Below, one piece after another: positions 43,446-52,021 of a DNA stretch of 64,000 nucleotides. Numbering within the stretch: the stretch's first letter is position 1; each line of letters opens with the position of its first letter. The notes beneath the pieces were generated by a model, which saw nothing but the letters and a program-made list of their open reading frames with translations, made no database searches and was not told the origin of the DNA. The DNA lies in contig NZ_FODN01000002.1 of assembly GCF_900110375.1 (NCBI RefSeq), positions 1-64,000 on the forward strand, in the 5' to 3' direction. A program made the position numbers and the translations under genes. This DNA is from Flavobacterium sinopsychrotolerans (GTDB lineage Bacteria > Bacteroidota > Bacteroidia > Flavobacteriales > Flavobacteriaceae).

Positions 43446-44000
43446 TTACTTCCATTTTATACTGCATCCGATACTTGGTTTTTGATTCGGATTAATAATT
43501 CGATTGTAAACTACGCCGTCAATGGCGCCACGCAAATCATTTCCACTTAAAGGAATGCCATTTCCAGGCCGGCTGTCATCGAGTTGACCGCGATAAACTA
43601 ATTTGTCTAGATTGTCAAATAGGAAAAAATCAGGCGTACATGTTGCACCATACGCTTTGGCAACATCCTGTGTTTCATCATAAAGATAGGGAAACTCAAA
43701 ATTATTTTCAAAGGCAAATTCTGTCATCAATTCGGGAGCGTCTTGCGGATAGTTTACGACATCATTACTGGAAATAGCAATAATTCCGATGCCTTGCACT
43801 CGATAATCATTAGCTATCATAGAAATTTCTTCAAGAGCATGGTGTACAAAAGGGCAGTGATTGCAAATGAATAGGACCAATGTTCCTTTTTCGCCTTTTA
43901 AATCTGCAAAAGAAAACCATTCAGAGGAGTTGGTGTCTTTCAAATAAAATTCAGGAGCGGTTGTACCCAGCGGCACCATTTTAGAAGCAGTTTTTGACAT
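43446..44000 (-). CDS. Thioredoxin-fold peroxiredoxin-like protein (AhpC/TSA, redoxin)
   Basis: The 184-residue cytoplasmic protein has the peroxiredoxin-like layout APEFYLKDTNSSEWFSFADLKGEKGTLVLFICNHCPFVHHALEEI. The active-site region is CNHCPFV, with two Cys three apart as in thioredoxins. YGATCTPDFFLFD supplies the cis-Pro and a further Cys, and VYRGQLDDSRPGN is typical of this subgroup. It probably acts in thiol redox defence; the electron donor is not known. Confidence 0.85.
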   Translation of the reverse strand: MSKTASKMVPLGTTAPEFYLKDTNSSEWFSFADLKGEKGTLVLFICNHCPFVHHALEEISMIANDYRVQGIGIIAISSNDVVNYPQDAPELMTEFAFENNFEFPYLYDETQDVAKAYGATCTPDFFLFDNLDKLVYRGQLDDSRPGNGIPLSGNDLRGAIDGVVYNRIINPNQKPSIGCSIKWK

Positions 44001-44189
44001 TGAAGTTTTTCCAGTTTAAAGTTTCAGCTTTAAAGTTAAGCAAAAGGATTTGGTTTTAGATTTAAAACGCTAATTTTTGTCAGTAAAATATTTGATTTAC
44101 AACTTTAAATATAGATGATGAACTTAGATGAGGTTTTGAAAAATAGAATGTATTTTACAGTTCTACTTCAGTCAAGAGAAAACGAGATA

Positions 44190-44218
44190 AAAAAAACACC
44201 TTCATAAAATGAGGTGTT
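44190..44218 (-). terminator. Rho-independent terminator after the Rnk-like gene
   Basis: AACACCT (44195-44201) pairs with AGGTGTT (44212-44218). U-rich tract on the minus strand (A run from 44189). Confidence 0.85.
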
Positions 44219-44234
44219 TAAAAAAGACTGAGAA

Positions 44235-44624
44235 TTAGTTGCTTGTAGTATTCGTTACGGTAATTATTTTTAAAGTCTTAATTCCAGATGGTAATTGCCA
44301 TTCCACTTCGTCATTTTCTTTAAAGCCAATTATTGCGACACATAATGGTGCCAGAATAGAAACTTTTCCTTCCTTTATATTGGATTGTGAAGGCATGACA
44401 ATTTGAATTTTCATTTGCTGTTTGGTATTCACTTCTTCGATGATTACATGTGAATTCATTCGAACAATACTTTGGTCAAAAAGACCTTCTTTATTGACAA
44501 TTGATCGGTCTAATTCTTGTGTAAGCAAGGCTATCTCTCTAATATTCGTACTGTCTTTTGCATTTTTTACCAATTCGCGAAGAATGTTATAATCGGTAAT
44601 TGTTAAAACTGGAATTGGTTTCAT
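44235..44624 (-). CDS. GreA/GreB C-terminal-domain protein, Rnk-like
   Basis: The 129-residue protein starts like Rnk (PVLTITDYNILRELV) with a short helical N-terminus. It ends in the FKBP-like GreA/GreB C-domain (VRMNSHVIIEEVNTKQQMKIQIVMPSQSNIKEGKVSILAPLCVAIIGFKENDEVEWQLPSG). It lacks the long coiled coil that Gre factors insert into RNA polymerase. It therefore probably binds polymerase without cleavage stimulation, as Rnk does. It sits six bases behind the FMN glutamate-synthase-domain gene and shares its message. Confidence 0.82.
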   Translation of the reverse strand: MKPIPVLTITDYNILRELVKNAKDSTNIREIALLTQELDRSIVNKEGLFDQSIVRMNSHVIIEEVNTKQQMKIQIVMPSQSNIKEGKVSILAPLCVAIIGFKENDEVEWQLPSGIKTLKIITVTNTTSN

Positions 44625-44630
44625 ATCGAT

Positions 44631-46184
44631 TTAATTTAAGTTTATTTTTTCGGTTTTAGTTTTATTTTGAAAATCATTAAAAAATAGAGAAGCAAAGCTT
44701 TCATTGGTTTTGTGATCAATTCTTCGGTAAAAAACATCTGGAGTAATCGCTTTTGGTGAATCAAATCCACATGCTCCAATGAATTCTGCAAAAGCTTTTA
44801 ACGTGTTGTTGTGGAAATGAGCAACGCGAACACTTTTTTCGGTAATATCTAATCCTTTGTATAATGCTTTATCTTGGGTTGCAATACCTACAGGACATTT
44901 ACCACTGTCGCATTGCAACGCTTGAATACAACCCAATGCAAACATCATTCCTCGTGCGCTGTAACATGCATCGGCACCAAGTGATATTGCTTTGGCGATA
45001 TCAAAACCAGTGATGATTTTCCCAGAAGCCATAATTTTAATTTCATCTCTGAGTTCAAATTGTTGCAAGGTTTTGGAAACAAAAATCAAAGCATCCGAAA
45101 GTGCCATTCCCATATAATCAATAAATTCTAATGGTGCTGCACCAGTACCTCCTTCGGCACCATCAACAGTTATAAAATCAGGTACAATTCCTGTTTCTTT
45201 CATAGCTTTAATGATATCAATAAATTCATCTTGGCGACCAATGCAAATTTTGAATCCCACTGGCTTTCCATTTGATAAGTGTCTTAATTTCTTTAGAAAA
45301 AGCAATAATTCTGTACTGTTTGAAAAAGCAGTATGTCCCGCAGGAGAATGTACTGCTACATGAGACTGGATATTTCTGATTTTAGCGATTTCAGGCGTAT
45401 TTTTTTCGCCGGGTAATAATCCTCCGTGTCCAGGTTTGGCTCCTTGAGAGAGTTTTAACTCAATCATTTTGACTTGTGGGAAGTTGGCTTTTTCTGTAAA
45501 TAATTCTTCCGAAAAAGTTCCATCATCTTTTCTGCATCCAAAATATCCTGTTCCGATTTGCCAAATTAAATCACCGCCTTCTAAGTGAAAATCGCTGATT
45601 CCTCCTTCGCCAGTGTTATGCGCAAAACCACCTTTTTGAGCTCCTTTATTCAAAGAAGAAATAGCAGTTTTGCTCAATGCGCCATAACTCATGGCGCTAA
45701 TGTTATAAATACTGGCGCTATACGGTTGCAAACACTGGCTGTTGCCCACAGTAGTCCTGAAAAATTGTTTGTCAGCTCTTTTTGGATAAATAGAATGCGC
45801 CGCCCATTCATAACCAATTCTGTTTGGATCATCCTGCATTCCGAAAGAGATAGTTTGCTTTACATTTTTGGCTCTTTGATAAACGATTGTGCGTTGTCTG
45901 CGATTAAATGGTTTTCCGTCTAATTCGCCTTCAAAGAAATATTGACGCATTTCCGGACGAAAAGATTCTAGGAAATACCTGAATCGACCCACAATTGGGT
46001 AATTTTTTTTAACCGTGTGTTTGGATTGAAAAGTATCCGAAACTAGTAAATAGAGTAATAATAGAGGAATAGCCAAAAATAAATAATCAAGATAATTGAA
46101 ATAAATCAATACACTGCTGATTACTAAAAACGAAAGGGTTGACGCCCAAATAATTTGGTGCGCAGCTAATTTTTTTAAAAACAT
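44631..46184 (-). CDS. Membrane-anchored FMN-binding glutamate synthase domain protein
   Basis: The 517-residue protein has two N-terminal membrane segments (about 12-50). These are followed by a GltS-type FMN barrel: NISAMSYGALSKTAI, HNTGEGGISDFH, LSQGAKPGHGGLLPGEK and [17 protein letters not shown]. The iron-sulfur cysteines lie in [19 protein letters not shown]. It lacks the amidotransferase domain, so it cannot use glutamine by itself and is distinct from GltB encoded at 4582-9099. The reaction is unknown. Its leader contains two marked hairpins (46258-46381) behind a TATTTTTG promoter element. Confidence 0.88.
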   Translation of the reverse strand: MFLKKLAAHQIIWASTLSFLVISSVLIYFNYLDYLFLAIPLLLLYLLVSDTFQSKHTVKKNYPIVGRFRYFLESFRPEMRQYFFEGELDGKPFNRRQRTIVYQRAKNVKQTISFGMQDDPNRIGYEWAAHSIYPKRADKQFFRTTVGNSQCLQPYSASIYNISAMSYGALSKTAISSLNKGAQKGGFAHNTGEGGISDFHLEGGDLIWQIGTGYFGCRKDDGTFSEELFTEKANFPQVKMIELKLSQGAKPGHGGLLPGEKNTPEIAKIRNIQSHVAVHSPAGHTAFSNSTELLLFLKKLRHLSNGKPVGFKICIGRQDEFIDIIKAMKETGIVPDFITVDGAEGGTGAAPLEFIDYMGMALSDALIFVSKTLQQFELRDEIKIMASGKIITGFDIAKAISLGADACYSARGMMFALGCIQALQCDSGKCPVGIATQDKALYKGLDITEKSVRVAHFHNNTLKAFAEFIGACGFDSPKAITPDVFYRRIDHKTNESFASLFFNDFQNKTKTEKINLN

Positions 46185-46257
46185 GTTTTTAAATTAGGAT
46201 TGAATTTTAAAAAGAGAATTTTTAAAATTTCAGATTAAATAAATGGTGTAAAGAAAA

Positions 46258-46301
46258 ACCTTCGTCTCGAAGTAGTAGTTTGTTTTTATATAGACGAAGG
46301 T
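46258..46301 (-). promoter_or_regulatory. Leader hairpin proximal to the FMN glutamate-synthase-domain gene
   Basis: ACCTTCGTCT (46258-46267) and AGACGAAGGT (46292-46301) form a perfect ten-base stem with a 24-base loop in the putative 5' leader, 74 bases before the ATG. No U run follows. Confidence 0.5.
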
Positions 46302-46336
46302 CTAATCAACAAAGGCTTTTGAATGCGAAAACTTAG

Positions 46337-46381
46337 CACCAAGCACAAAAATCTCTTTAAAAAGAGAGGTGCAAGTTGGTG
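46337..46381 (-). promoter_or_regulatory. Three-tier leader hairpin of the FMN glutamate-synthase-domain gene
   Basis: Nested pairs are CACCAA (46337-46342) with TTGGTG (46376-46381), GCAC (46343-46346) with GTGC (46369-46372), and CTCTTT (46353-46358) with AAAGAG (46361-46366). The internal bulges are three bases and six against two bases. Sixteen pairs in register with defined internal loops look like a folded RNA. It lies between the promoter element at 46424-46431 and the second hairpin. Confidence 0.5.
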
Positions 46382-46423
46382 TTATATTTGGAAAGATTTT
46401 CATGAATATTAAATTTCGCACTG

Positions 46424-46431
46424 CAAAAATA
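46424..46431 (-). promoter_or_regulatory. Putative -7 element TATTTTTG for the FMN glutamate-synthase-domain gene
   Basis: Perfect TAnnTTTG on the minus strand. If used, the transcript has a leader of about 230 bases that holds both hairpins. Confidence 0.45.
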
Positions 46432-46585
46432 CACTCATTTTTTTGAGTTCTAATACGTTTAACGTGTATTTAACATGTCAGATTTGTTTAGTGTTACTTT
46501 TCTTTAGTAAACATCTTTCTGTAAAAAGTAATTTTTTTATTTTGTAAAATGTAACTTTATATTTCAAAACTAAAATTTAAATTAA

Positions 46586-46921
46586 ATGGATCTATCCTGG
46601 ACTGAATTCGAAAAAGTGGAGATGCGTGTAGGAACTATTCTGGAAGTCAATGATTTTCCCGAAGCTAGGAACCCTGCTTATCAGCTCACAATAGATTTTG
46701 GTTCCGAAATTGGTATTCGAAAAACTTCTGCACAGATAACTAAACGCTATCAGAAAGAAACTTTGCTAGACCGCCAAATCGTAGCCGTGGTCAATTTTCC
46801 TAAAAAACAAATTGGGAAATTTATGAGCGAGTGCTTGGTTTTAGGAGCCGTTGGAGCCGAAGGTGATGTGATTTTACTGGCTCCCGATTTTAAAATAGAA
46901 AACGGATTGCGGATTGGATAG
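46586..46921 (+). CDS. csaA: tRNA-binding domain protein CsaA
   Basis: The 111-residue cytoplasmic protein is a stand-alone OB-fold of the EMAP/tRNA-binding type: FEKVEMRVGTILEVNDFPEARNPAYQLTIDFGSEIGIRKTSAQI, then RQIVAVVNFPKKQIGKFMSECLVLGA. These match CsaA and YgjH proteins, which form dimers and bind tRNA; a chaperone role in secretion has been suggested for CsaA. A bidirectional terminator follows. Confidence 0.93.
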   Translation: MDLSWTEFEKVEMRVGTILEVNDFPEARNPAYQLTIDFGSEIGIRKTSAQITKRYQKETLLDRQIVAVVNFPKKQIGKFMSECLVLGAVGAEGDVILLAPDFKIENGLRIG

Positions 46922-46968
46922 TTTGTAAATTTGTATAAATAGAATCAAATATAAATTGATTTTTCTAT

Positions 46969-47007
46969 AAAAAAAGTCCAAAAATCAAATGACTTTTGGA
47001 CTTTTTT
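46969..47007. terminator. Bidirectional terminator between csaA and the PUR gene
   Basis: AAAAGTCCAAAA pairs with TTTTGGACTTTT (about 46973-46984 and 46994-47005), with A and T runs outside. It serves convergent genes. Confidence 0.88.
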
Positions 47008-47030
47008 ATTGGTAAGTAAGTAACTAAAAA

Positions 47031-47411
47031 TTAAATATCATCAAATTCTATATCTGTAAAAGTTGATGTTTGCGGTATAATTTCATCATCTGTTTTTTCA
47101 GATGCATATTCTTTTTTGAAATCTTTTTGGTGTCTTTCTGAGATTACTTCTTCGCCTTTGTGGTTCAAAACATAAGAAGTCATTTCTCCTAAAATTTCTG
47201 CAAAAGCAGCAAAATCTTCTTTGTATAAATAGATTTTATGTTTTTTGAAATGGAATGATCCATCTTCTTCAGTAAATTTTTTGCTTTCGGTAATGGTAAT
47301 GTAATAATCATCTGCTTTTGTCGCTCTCACATCAAAGAAATAGGTTCTTCTCCCAGCTCTTAAAACTTTAGAAAATATCTCTTCTTTTTCTAACATGTCA
47401 TGTTCTCTCAT
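47031..47411 (-). CDS. PUR-alpha-like DNA/RNA-binding protein (DUF3276)
   Basis: The 126-residue protein has the single PUR repeat found in Bacteroidetes: EEIFSKVLRAGRRTYFFDVRATKADDYYITITESKKF and FHFKKHKIYLYKEDFAAFAEILGEMTSYV. Such proteins dimerise and bind single-stranded purine-rich nucleic acid; their role in these bacteria is unsettled. The acidic C-terminal tail is variable. The frame extends 12 codons upstream to 47447, but MREHDMLEKEEIF at 47411 matches the usual start. It lies downstream of the ABC exporter gene. Confidence 0.85.
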   Translation of the reverse strand: MREHDMLEKEEIFSKVLRAGRRTYFFDVRATKADDYYITITESKKFTEEDGSFHFKKHKIYLYKEDFAAFAEILGEMTSYVLNHKGEEVISERHQKDFKKEYASEKTDDEIIPQTSTFTDIEFDDI

Positions 47412-47482
47412 AATCCTTTCTATCAATTTATGGTTGTTAACTAGCATCCAAAAATCTATAAAAAATATGTATTATACAACAA

Positions 47483-49243
47483 TTATAGCATTTCTTTTTC
47501 TGAAAGTTGTTTCAAATACAAAGCCGCATAATACCCTTCTTGATTTATCAATTGATTATGAGAACCTTGTTGGATAATTTGTCCTTTTTCAATAATTATA
47601 ATTCTATCAGCATTTTTAGCTGATGATACACGGTGACTTACTATTATTGTTGTTTTGTCTTTACAAATTTCATGTAAGTTGTTCAATATTGCTTCTTCGG
47701 TCTCCGTATCAACGGCTGACAAACAATCGTCAAAAAGCAAAATAGGAGGGTTTTTAATAATGGCTCTGGCAATGGAAACTCTCTGTTTTTGACCTCCGGA
47801 AAGTGTAATTCCTCTTTCACCCAGAACGGTTTCGTATTGTTTATTAAAGCCCATGATGTTATCATGAACAACGGCACTTTTTGCTGCTGATTCCACTTCT
47901 TGCATGCTCGCATTCTCTTTACCAAACATAATATTATTCTTAATACTGTCTGAAAATAAAAACGCATCTTGCGGAACGATACCAATGCTGTTTCGCAAAT
48001 CAAAAAGATTGACGTTGCTTATTTCGCTTCCGTCAATGGTTATTTTTCCATCGGTTACATCATACATTCTGGAAATTAAGGATAAAATGGTAGATTTTCC
48101 AGATCCTGTTTTCCCTAGAATAGCTAACGTTTCTCCTTTTTTTACGGTGAAAGAGATGTTTTGCAACGCTTTGATATTAGTATCCTCGTAAGTATAGCTT
48201 ACGTTTTCGAAAGAAATAGATCCTTCAATCACTGATTTATTCAGGTTTTTATTTTTTATTTCGGGTTCAATTTTAAGGAATTCATTGAGACGTTTCTGTG
48301 AAGCTTCGGCCTCTTGAACCATAGAAGAAACCCAACCTAACGATGCTACGGGCCAAGTAAGCATATTCACGTACAAAATAAATTCGGCGATAGTTCCAAT
48401 GCTTTTTATAGAACCGTTGATATACATTAAACCGCCAAAATAAATTACTACTAAATTACTGATTCCTATTAGCGCCAACATTAAAGGTCCAAATAAGGAC
48501 TGGACTTTGGCCAAATTTAAGCTTTTGCTTTTGCTTTCATTGGCTAAACTCACCATGTTGTTTTGATGTTGGTTTTCCAAAGAATAGGCTTTTATCACTC
48601 GGATTCCTGAAAATATTTCTTGTGAAAAACTGGAAACTTTAGATAAATATTGTTGGAAAATGGTACTTCTTACATTGATTTCGGAACTCAGTTTGAAAAT
48701 GGCGTATGATAAAAGCGGTAAAGGAAGCAATGTGTATAAAGTCAATATTGGCGATACATTATACATATAGACAATTACTATTGCAAAACGAATGACGGTA
48801 TTTATGGTGTACATCACCGCTGGACCTACATACATTCTTACTTTTGAAACGTCCTCGCTGATACGGTTCATTAAATCTCCCGTACGATTTTGCTTGTAGA
48901 AGTTCTGCGAAAGATTCTCATATTGACGGAATACTTCGTTTTTTAAGTCAAATTCTATGTGGCGTGACATCACAATTAAGGTTTGTCTCATTAAGAAAGT
49001 AAGAAACCCGGCAATAATTGTGGTAGCAATAATCAATAGGATATTCGAAATTAATTCTTCGTGTATAACTGATTTGGCTATAGTTTTATCTTTGGCGAAA
49101 GCCTCAATAACCTTGAATGATTTGCTAATCAACTTGGGTGTGAAAAGCATGAATATTTGTGCAATAATGGTAAAAATAATTCCCAGTAAGAAACTGTATT
49201 TGTATTTGACGAAGTATTTATTTAAATAACGTAATTCTTTCAT
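47483..49243 (-). CDS. ABC exporter, fused membrane and ATPase domains (MsbA/LmrA type)
   Basis: The 586-residue half-transporter has six membrane segments within about residues 15-305, then an ATPase domain. Walker A is GKTGSGKS (377-384), the signature is LSGGQKQR (482-489) and the H-loop is SHR near the end. Walker B reads ILLFDD (502-507), so the catalytic Glu after the conserved Asp is replaced by Asp, as in weak sites of heterodimeric exporters. No partner gene is adjacent. The cargo is unknown; lipid or drug export is typical of the family. Confidence 0.9.
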   Translation of the reverse strand: MKELRYLNKYFVKYKYSFLLGIIFTIIAQIFMLFTPKLISKSFKVIEAFAKDKTIAKSVIHEELISNILLIIATTIIAGFLTFLMRQTLIVMSRHIEFDLKNEVFRQYENLSQNFYKQNRTGDLMNRISEDVSKVRMYVGPAVMYTINTVIRFAIVIVYMYNVSPILTLYTLLPLPLLSYAIFKLSSEINVRSTIFQQYLSKVSSFSQEIFSGIRVIKAYSLENQHQNNMVSLANESKSKSLNLAKVQSLFGPLMLALIGISNLVVIYFGGLMYINGSIKSIGTIAEFILYVNMLTWPVASLGWVSSMVQEAEASQKRLNEFLKIEPEIKNKNLNKSVIEGSISFENVSYTYEDTNIKALQNISFTVKKGETLAILGKTGSGKSTILSLISRMYDVTDGKITIDGSEISNVNLFDLRNSIGIVPQDAFLFSDSIKNNIMFGKENASMQEVESAAKSAVVHDNIMGFNKQYETVLGERGITLSGGQKQRVSIARAIIKNPPILLFDDCLSAVDTETEEAILNNLHEICKDKTTIIVSHRVSSAKNADRIIIIEKGQIIQQGSHNQLINQEGYYAALYLKQLSEKEML

Positions 49244-49387
49244 TTTTTTATGATATTCTGTGTTGAAATGATTTTATTTTTTAAAATAATTTTACTTTTT
49301 AATAATTTCCGTGATAAATTATTAGCGAGTTAAATTGCTGATTTGATATTTTTTAAACAAAAAAACAATGCATATTTGTTTTTTGTT

Positions 49388-49395
49388 TAAATTTG
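49388..49395 (+). promoter_or_regulatory. Putative -7 element TAAATTTG for the leucine-dehydrogenase-type gene
   Basis: Perfect TAnnTTTG, 49 bases before the ATG at 49445. Confidence 0.45.
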
Positions 49396-49444
49396 GATTG
49401 TCTTTTTGACGAATTCATAATTTATCACTATAAAAACTTACACT

Positions 49445-50551
49445 ATGAATGCAGCTTTCACAACTGGAAAGGAACTTCAAAAAATGGATCCCGTTTTTGG
49501 TCAATTATCATTTGATGATCACGAACAAATTGTATTTTGCAACGACAAAGATACAGGTTTAAAAGCAATTATTGGTATTCATAATTCGGTTATGGGGCCT
49601 GCTTTGGGTGGTACACGAATGTATAATTATGCAAACGAATGGGAAGCTTTAAACGATGTATTGCGTCTTTCTCGCGGTATGACTTATAAGGCAGCGATTA
49701 CAGGATTGAATATTGGCGGAGGGAAAGCAGTTATTATTGGAGATGCTAAAACGCAAAAAACTCCGGAGTTGATGCGTAAATTTGGTGAATTTGTGCACGG
49801 TTTAAGCGGAAGATATATTACTGCTGAAGATGTAGGAATGGAAACCGCAGATATGGATATCGTTAGAGATGTGACCCCTTATGTTACCGGAATTTCTGAA
49901 TCCAGAGGTGGTTCTGGAAATCCATCTCCAGTTACGGCTTACGGAGTATATTTAGGAATGAAAGCAGCTGCAAAACAACAATTTGGTTCTGATGTTTTGA
50001 GTGGCAAGAAAGTATTGGTTCAAGGAATTGGTCATGTTGGTGAAACTTTAGTTGATTATTTAACCAAAGAAGGAGCAATCGTTACTATTGCTGATATCAA
50101 TGAAGAAAAACTGAATGAAGTAGGAACGAAGTACCATGCAGAAATTTTCAGAGGAGAAGACTTGTACAGTGCAGATGTTGATATTTATGCGCCTTGCGCT
50201 ATGGGAGCAACGTTAAATGACAATACTGTTTATAAAATTAAAGCAAAAGTAATTGCTGGTGCTGCCAATAATCAATTAGCTGATGAGAATGTTCACGGTG
50301 CAATTTTACAAGAAAGAGGCATTCTTTATGCTCCGGATTTCTTGATTAATGCCGGTGGAATCATCAATGTGTATGCTGAATTAGCGCATTATGACAAAGC
50401 AGAAATCATGCGTAAAACAGAAAATATTTACAACACAACATTAGAAATATTTGACTTTGCTATTGCGAACAAGATGACAACACATCATGCTGCTTTGACA
50501 ATTGCTCAAAATCGCATCAATCAAAGAAAAATAGAAAATAGTAAAAAATAA
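49445..50551 (+). CDS. Leucine/Glu/Phe/Val dehydrogenase family protein (probable leucine dehydrogenase)
   Basis: The 368-residue enzyme oxidatively deaminates branched-chain amino acids to 2-oxoacids with NAD, or the reverse. VMGPALGGTRMYNYANEWEALNDVLRLSRGMTYKAAITGLNIGGGKAVIIGD holds the glycine-rich substrate site and both catalytic Lys. VQGIGHVGETLVDYLTKEGAIVTIADIN is the NAD-binding fold. The N-terminus is close to leucine dehydrogenase rather than glutamate dehydrogenase, and the length fits. Together with ilvE at 60535-61602 it gives two routes for leucine nitrogen. Confidence 0.88.
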   Translation: MNAAFTTGKELQKMDPVFGQLSFDDHEQIVFCNDKDTGLKAIIGIHNSVMGPALGGTRMYNYANEWEALNDVLRLSRGMTYKAAITGLNIGGGKAVIIGDAKTQKTPELMRKFGEFVHGLSGRYITAEDVGMETADMDIVRDVTPYVTGISESRGGSGNPSPVTAYGVYLGMKAAAKQQFGSDVLSGKKVLVQGIGHVGETLVDYLTKEGAIVTIADINEEKLNEVGTKYHAEIFRGEDLYSADVDIYAPCAMGATLNDNTVYKIKAKVIAGAANNQLADENVHGAILQERGILYAPDFLINAGGIINVYAELAHYDKAEIMRKTENIYNTTLEIFDFAIANKMTTHHAALTIAQNRINQRKIENSKK

Positions 50552-50569
50552 AAAATAGTGCTCAGTTAT

Positions 50570-50610
50570 CAGTATTCAGTGAACAATTTATTATCATTCA
50601 CTGAATGCTG
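50570..50610. repeat. Inverted repeat after the leucine-dehydrogenase-type gene
   Basis: ATTCAGTGAA (50574-50583) pairs perfectly with TTCACTGAAT (50597-50606), flanked by CAG and CTG that extend the stem. No T run follows, so it may protect or process the message end rather than terminate it. Confidence 0.55.
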
Positions 50611-50667
50611 CCGATTGAAAACTTTAAAATAAGCGATTATATATTTTATTTTAAAAAATGAAATACT

Positions 50668-50675
50668 TATTTTTG
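50668..50675 (+). promoter_or_regulatory. Putative -7 element TATTTTTG for nusB
   Basis: Perfect TAnnTTTG, 28 bases before the GTG start at 50704. Confidence 0.45.
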
Positions 50676-50703
50676 CAGACTAATTAATAAAAGTTCTTAC
50701 AAG

Positions 50704-51648
50704 GTGGTAAATAGAAGACACATTCGCGTTAAAGTAATGCAATCCATTTATGCGATGCATCAAAGCGGTTCAGATAATCTGGAAAAAGAAGAAAAATTCC
50801 TTTTTTACAGTATCGACAATATTCAAGATTTATACCTTATAATGCTTTCTTCCTTGATTGAAATTTGTAAAACAGAGACTGTCTTTTTACATAAATCAAG
50901 TTTGAAACATCTTGCAACTCCTGAGGAACGTAAACCCAACGAAAAGTTCATCAAAAACAGAATCTTTCAAATCCTTGCCGAAAACAATTCATTAAGTATT
51001 GCGCTGGAAAACCGTAAAATCAATAATTGGTCTTTAAACGACGATTATATTTTATTGCTTCTAAATGACGTAAAAGCAAGTAAATTGTATGCGGATTACA
51101 TGAATAATCCAGTAAATACATTTGAAGAAGACAGACAGTTTATCGTTGATTTATTCATGGAGGTAATTGTTCCAAATGAGAAATTATATGAATATTTAGA
51201 GGATGATAAGTTAACTTGGGTTGATGATATTCCATTAGTGAATACACATATTATCAAGCAATTGAAAGCCATTAAATCTGGTGAAGATGATAATTTTAGA
51301 GTGCCAAAATTGTATAAAGACAATGAGGATAAGGATTTTGTTAAAGATTTGTTCCGAAAAACAGTCTTAAACGAAACGGAATTAGCTAAAGAATATCTTG
51401 ATAAAACACCAAACTGGGATACTGAAAGAATTGCCGAAATTGACACAATTATCCTGAAAATGGCAATCTGTGAATTTTTGAAATTTCCATCCATTCCCGT
51501 AAAAGTAACTCTTAACGAATATTTAGAAGTTGCTAAAGAATATTCTACGCCAAAAAGTAGTATTTTTATCAACGGAATTTTAGACAATTTAGTAAAAGAA
51601 CTGGAAGCCAGTAAAAGAATCATTAAAGCTGGTCGTGGTTTAATGTAA
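50704..51648 (+). CDS. nusB: Transcription antitermination protein NusB, long Bacteroidetes form
   Basis: The 314-residue protein starts at a GTG with VNRRHIRVKVMQSIYAMHQSGS, the NusB N-terminal arginine-rich start. The C-terminal part (about 215-305: LNETELAKEYLDKTPNWDTERIAEIDTIILKMAICEFLKFPSIPVKVTLNEYLEVAKEYSTPKSSIFINGILDNLVKEL) is the NusB helical fold. About 150 extra residues lie between these parts, as is usual in this phylum. NusB with NusE binds boxA RNA in rRNA antitermination. It is followed by yajC after 27 bases. Confidence 0.9.
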   Translation: MVNRRHIRVKVMQSIYAMHQSGSDNLEKEEKFLFYSIDNIQDLYLIMLSSLIEICKTETVFLHKSSLKHLATPEERKPNEKFIKNRIFQILAENNSLSIALENRKINNWSLNDDYILLLLNDVKASKLYADYMNNPVNTFEEDRQFIVDLFMEVIVPNEKLYEYLEDDKLTWVDDIPLVNTHIIKQLKAIKSGEDDNFRVPKLYKDNEDKDFVKDLFRKTVLNETELAKEYLDKTPNWDTERIAEIDTIILKMAICEFLKFPSIPVKVTLNEYLEVAKEYSTPKSSIFINGILDNLVKELEASKRIIKAGRGLM

Positions 51649-51675
51649 TTAATCAATAAAAAAAGAATTTAAATT

Positions 51676-51948
51676 ATGGAACAATTAACTCAATTTGCAC
51701 CGTTTATATTAATGTTTGTGGTGATCTATTTCTTTATGATCAGACCACAACAGAAAAAAGCAAAACAAGAAAAAGAATTTGAAAGCACCTTGAAAGTAGG
51801 CGATAAAATCATTACTAAAAGTGGTCTTCACGGAAAAGTTTCTGAGTTAGCGGATACAACTGTTGTTGTTGAAACGATGTCAGGAAAATTGAAAATGGAG
51901 CGTTCTGCTATTTCGATGGAAATGAGTGCTGTATTGAACAAAAAATAA
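51676..51948 (+). CDS. yajC: Preprotein translocase subunit YajC
   Basis: The 90-residue protein has one N-terminal membrane segment (FAPFILMFVVIYFFMIRPQQKKAKQ), then the YajC domain with KVGDKIITKSGLHGKVSELADTTVVVET. It joins SecDF in the accessory part of the Sec translocon. It is cotranscribed with nusB and ends at a strong terminator. Confidence 0.95.
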   Translation: MEQLTQFAPFILMFVVIYFFMIRPQQKKAKQEKEFESTLKVGDKIITKSGLHGKVSELADTTVVVETMSGKLKMERSAISMEMSAVLNKK

Positions 51949-51966
51949 TTCTCATTTTAATGAATT

Positions 51967-52004
51967 AAAAAAGTCCCAACCGATTATTCGGATTGGGACT
52001 TTTT
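51967..52004. terminator. Bidirectional terminator after yajC
   Basis: AAGTCCCAA pairs with TTGGGACTT, with an inner CCGA/TCGG extension around a short loop. A run before and T run after. Confidence 0.92.
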
Positions 52005-52021
52005 TTGGATAAAAAATATCC

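Larger units (their letters stand above)
46185..46585. other. Intergenic region with a structured leader of the FMN glutamate-synthase-domain gene
   Basis: The 401 bases hold two hairpins (46258-46301 and 46337-46381), a promoter element at 46424-46431 facing minus, and AT-rich sequence before csaA. No reading frame of interest. Confidence 0.5.

Noticed and set aside
47683..48003. Minus-strand 106-residue frame overlapping the ABC exporter gene
   Set aside because: Alternative frame of the ATPase domain; the exporter frame carries all motifs.
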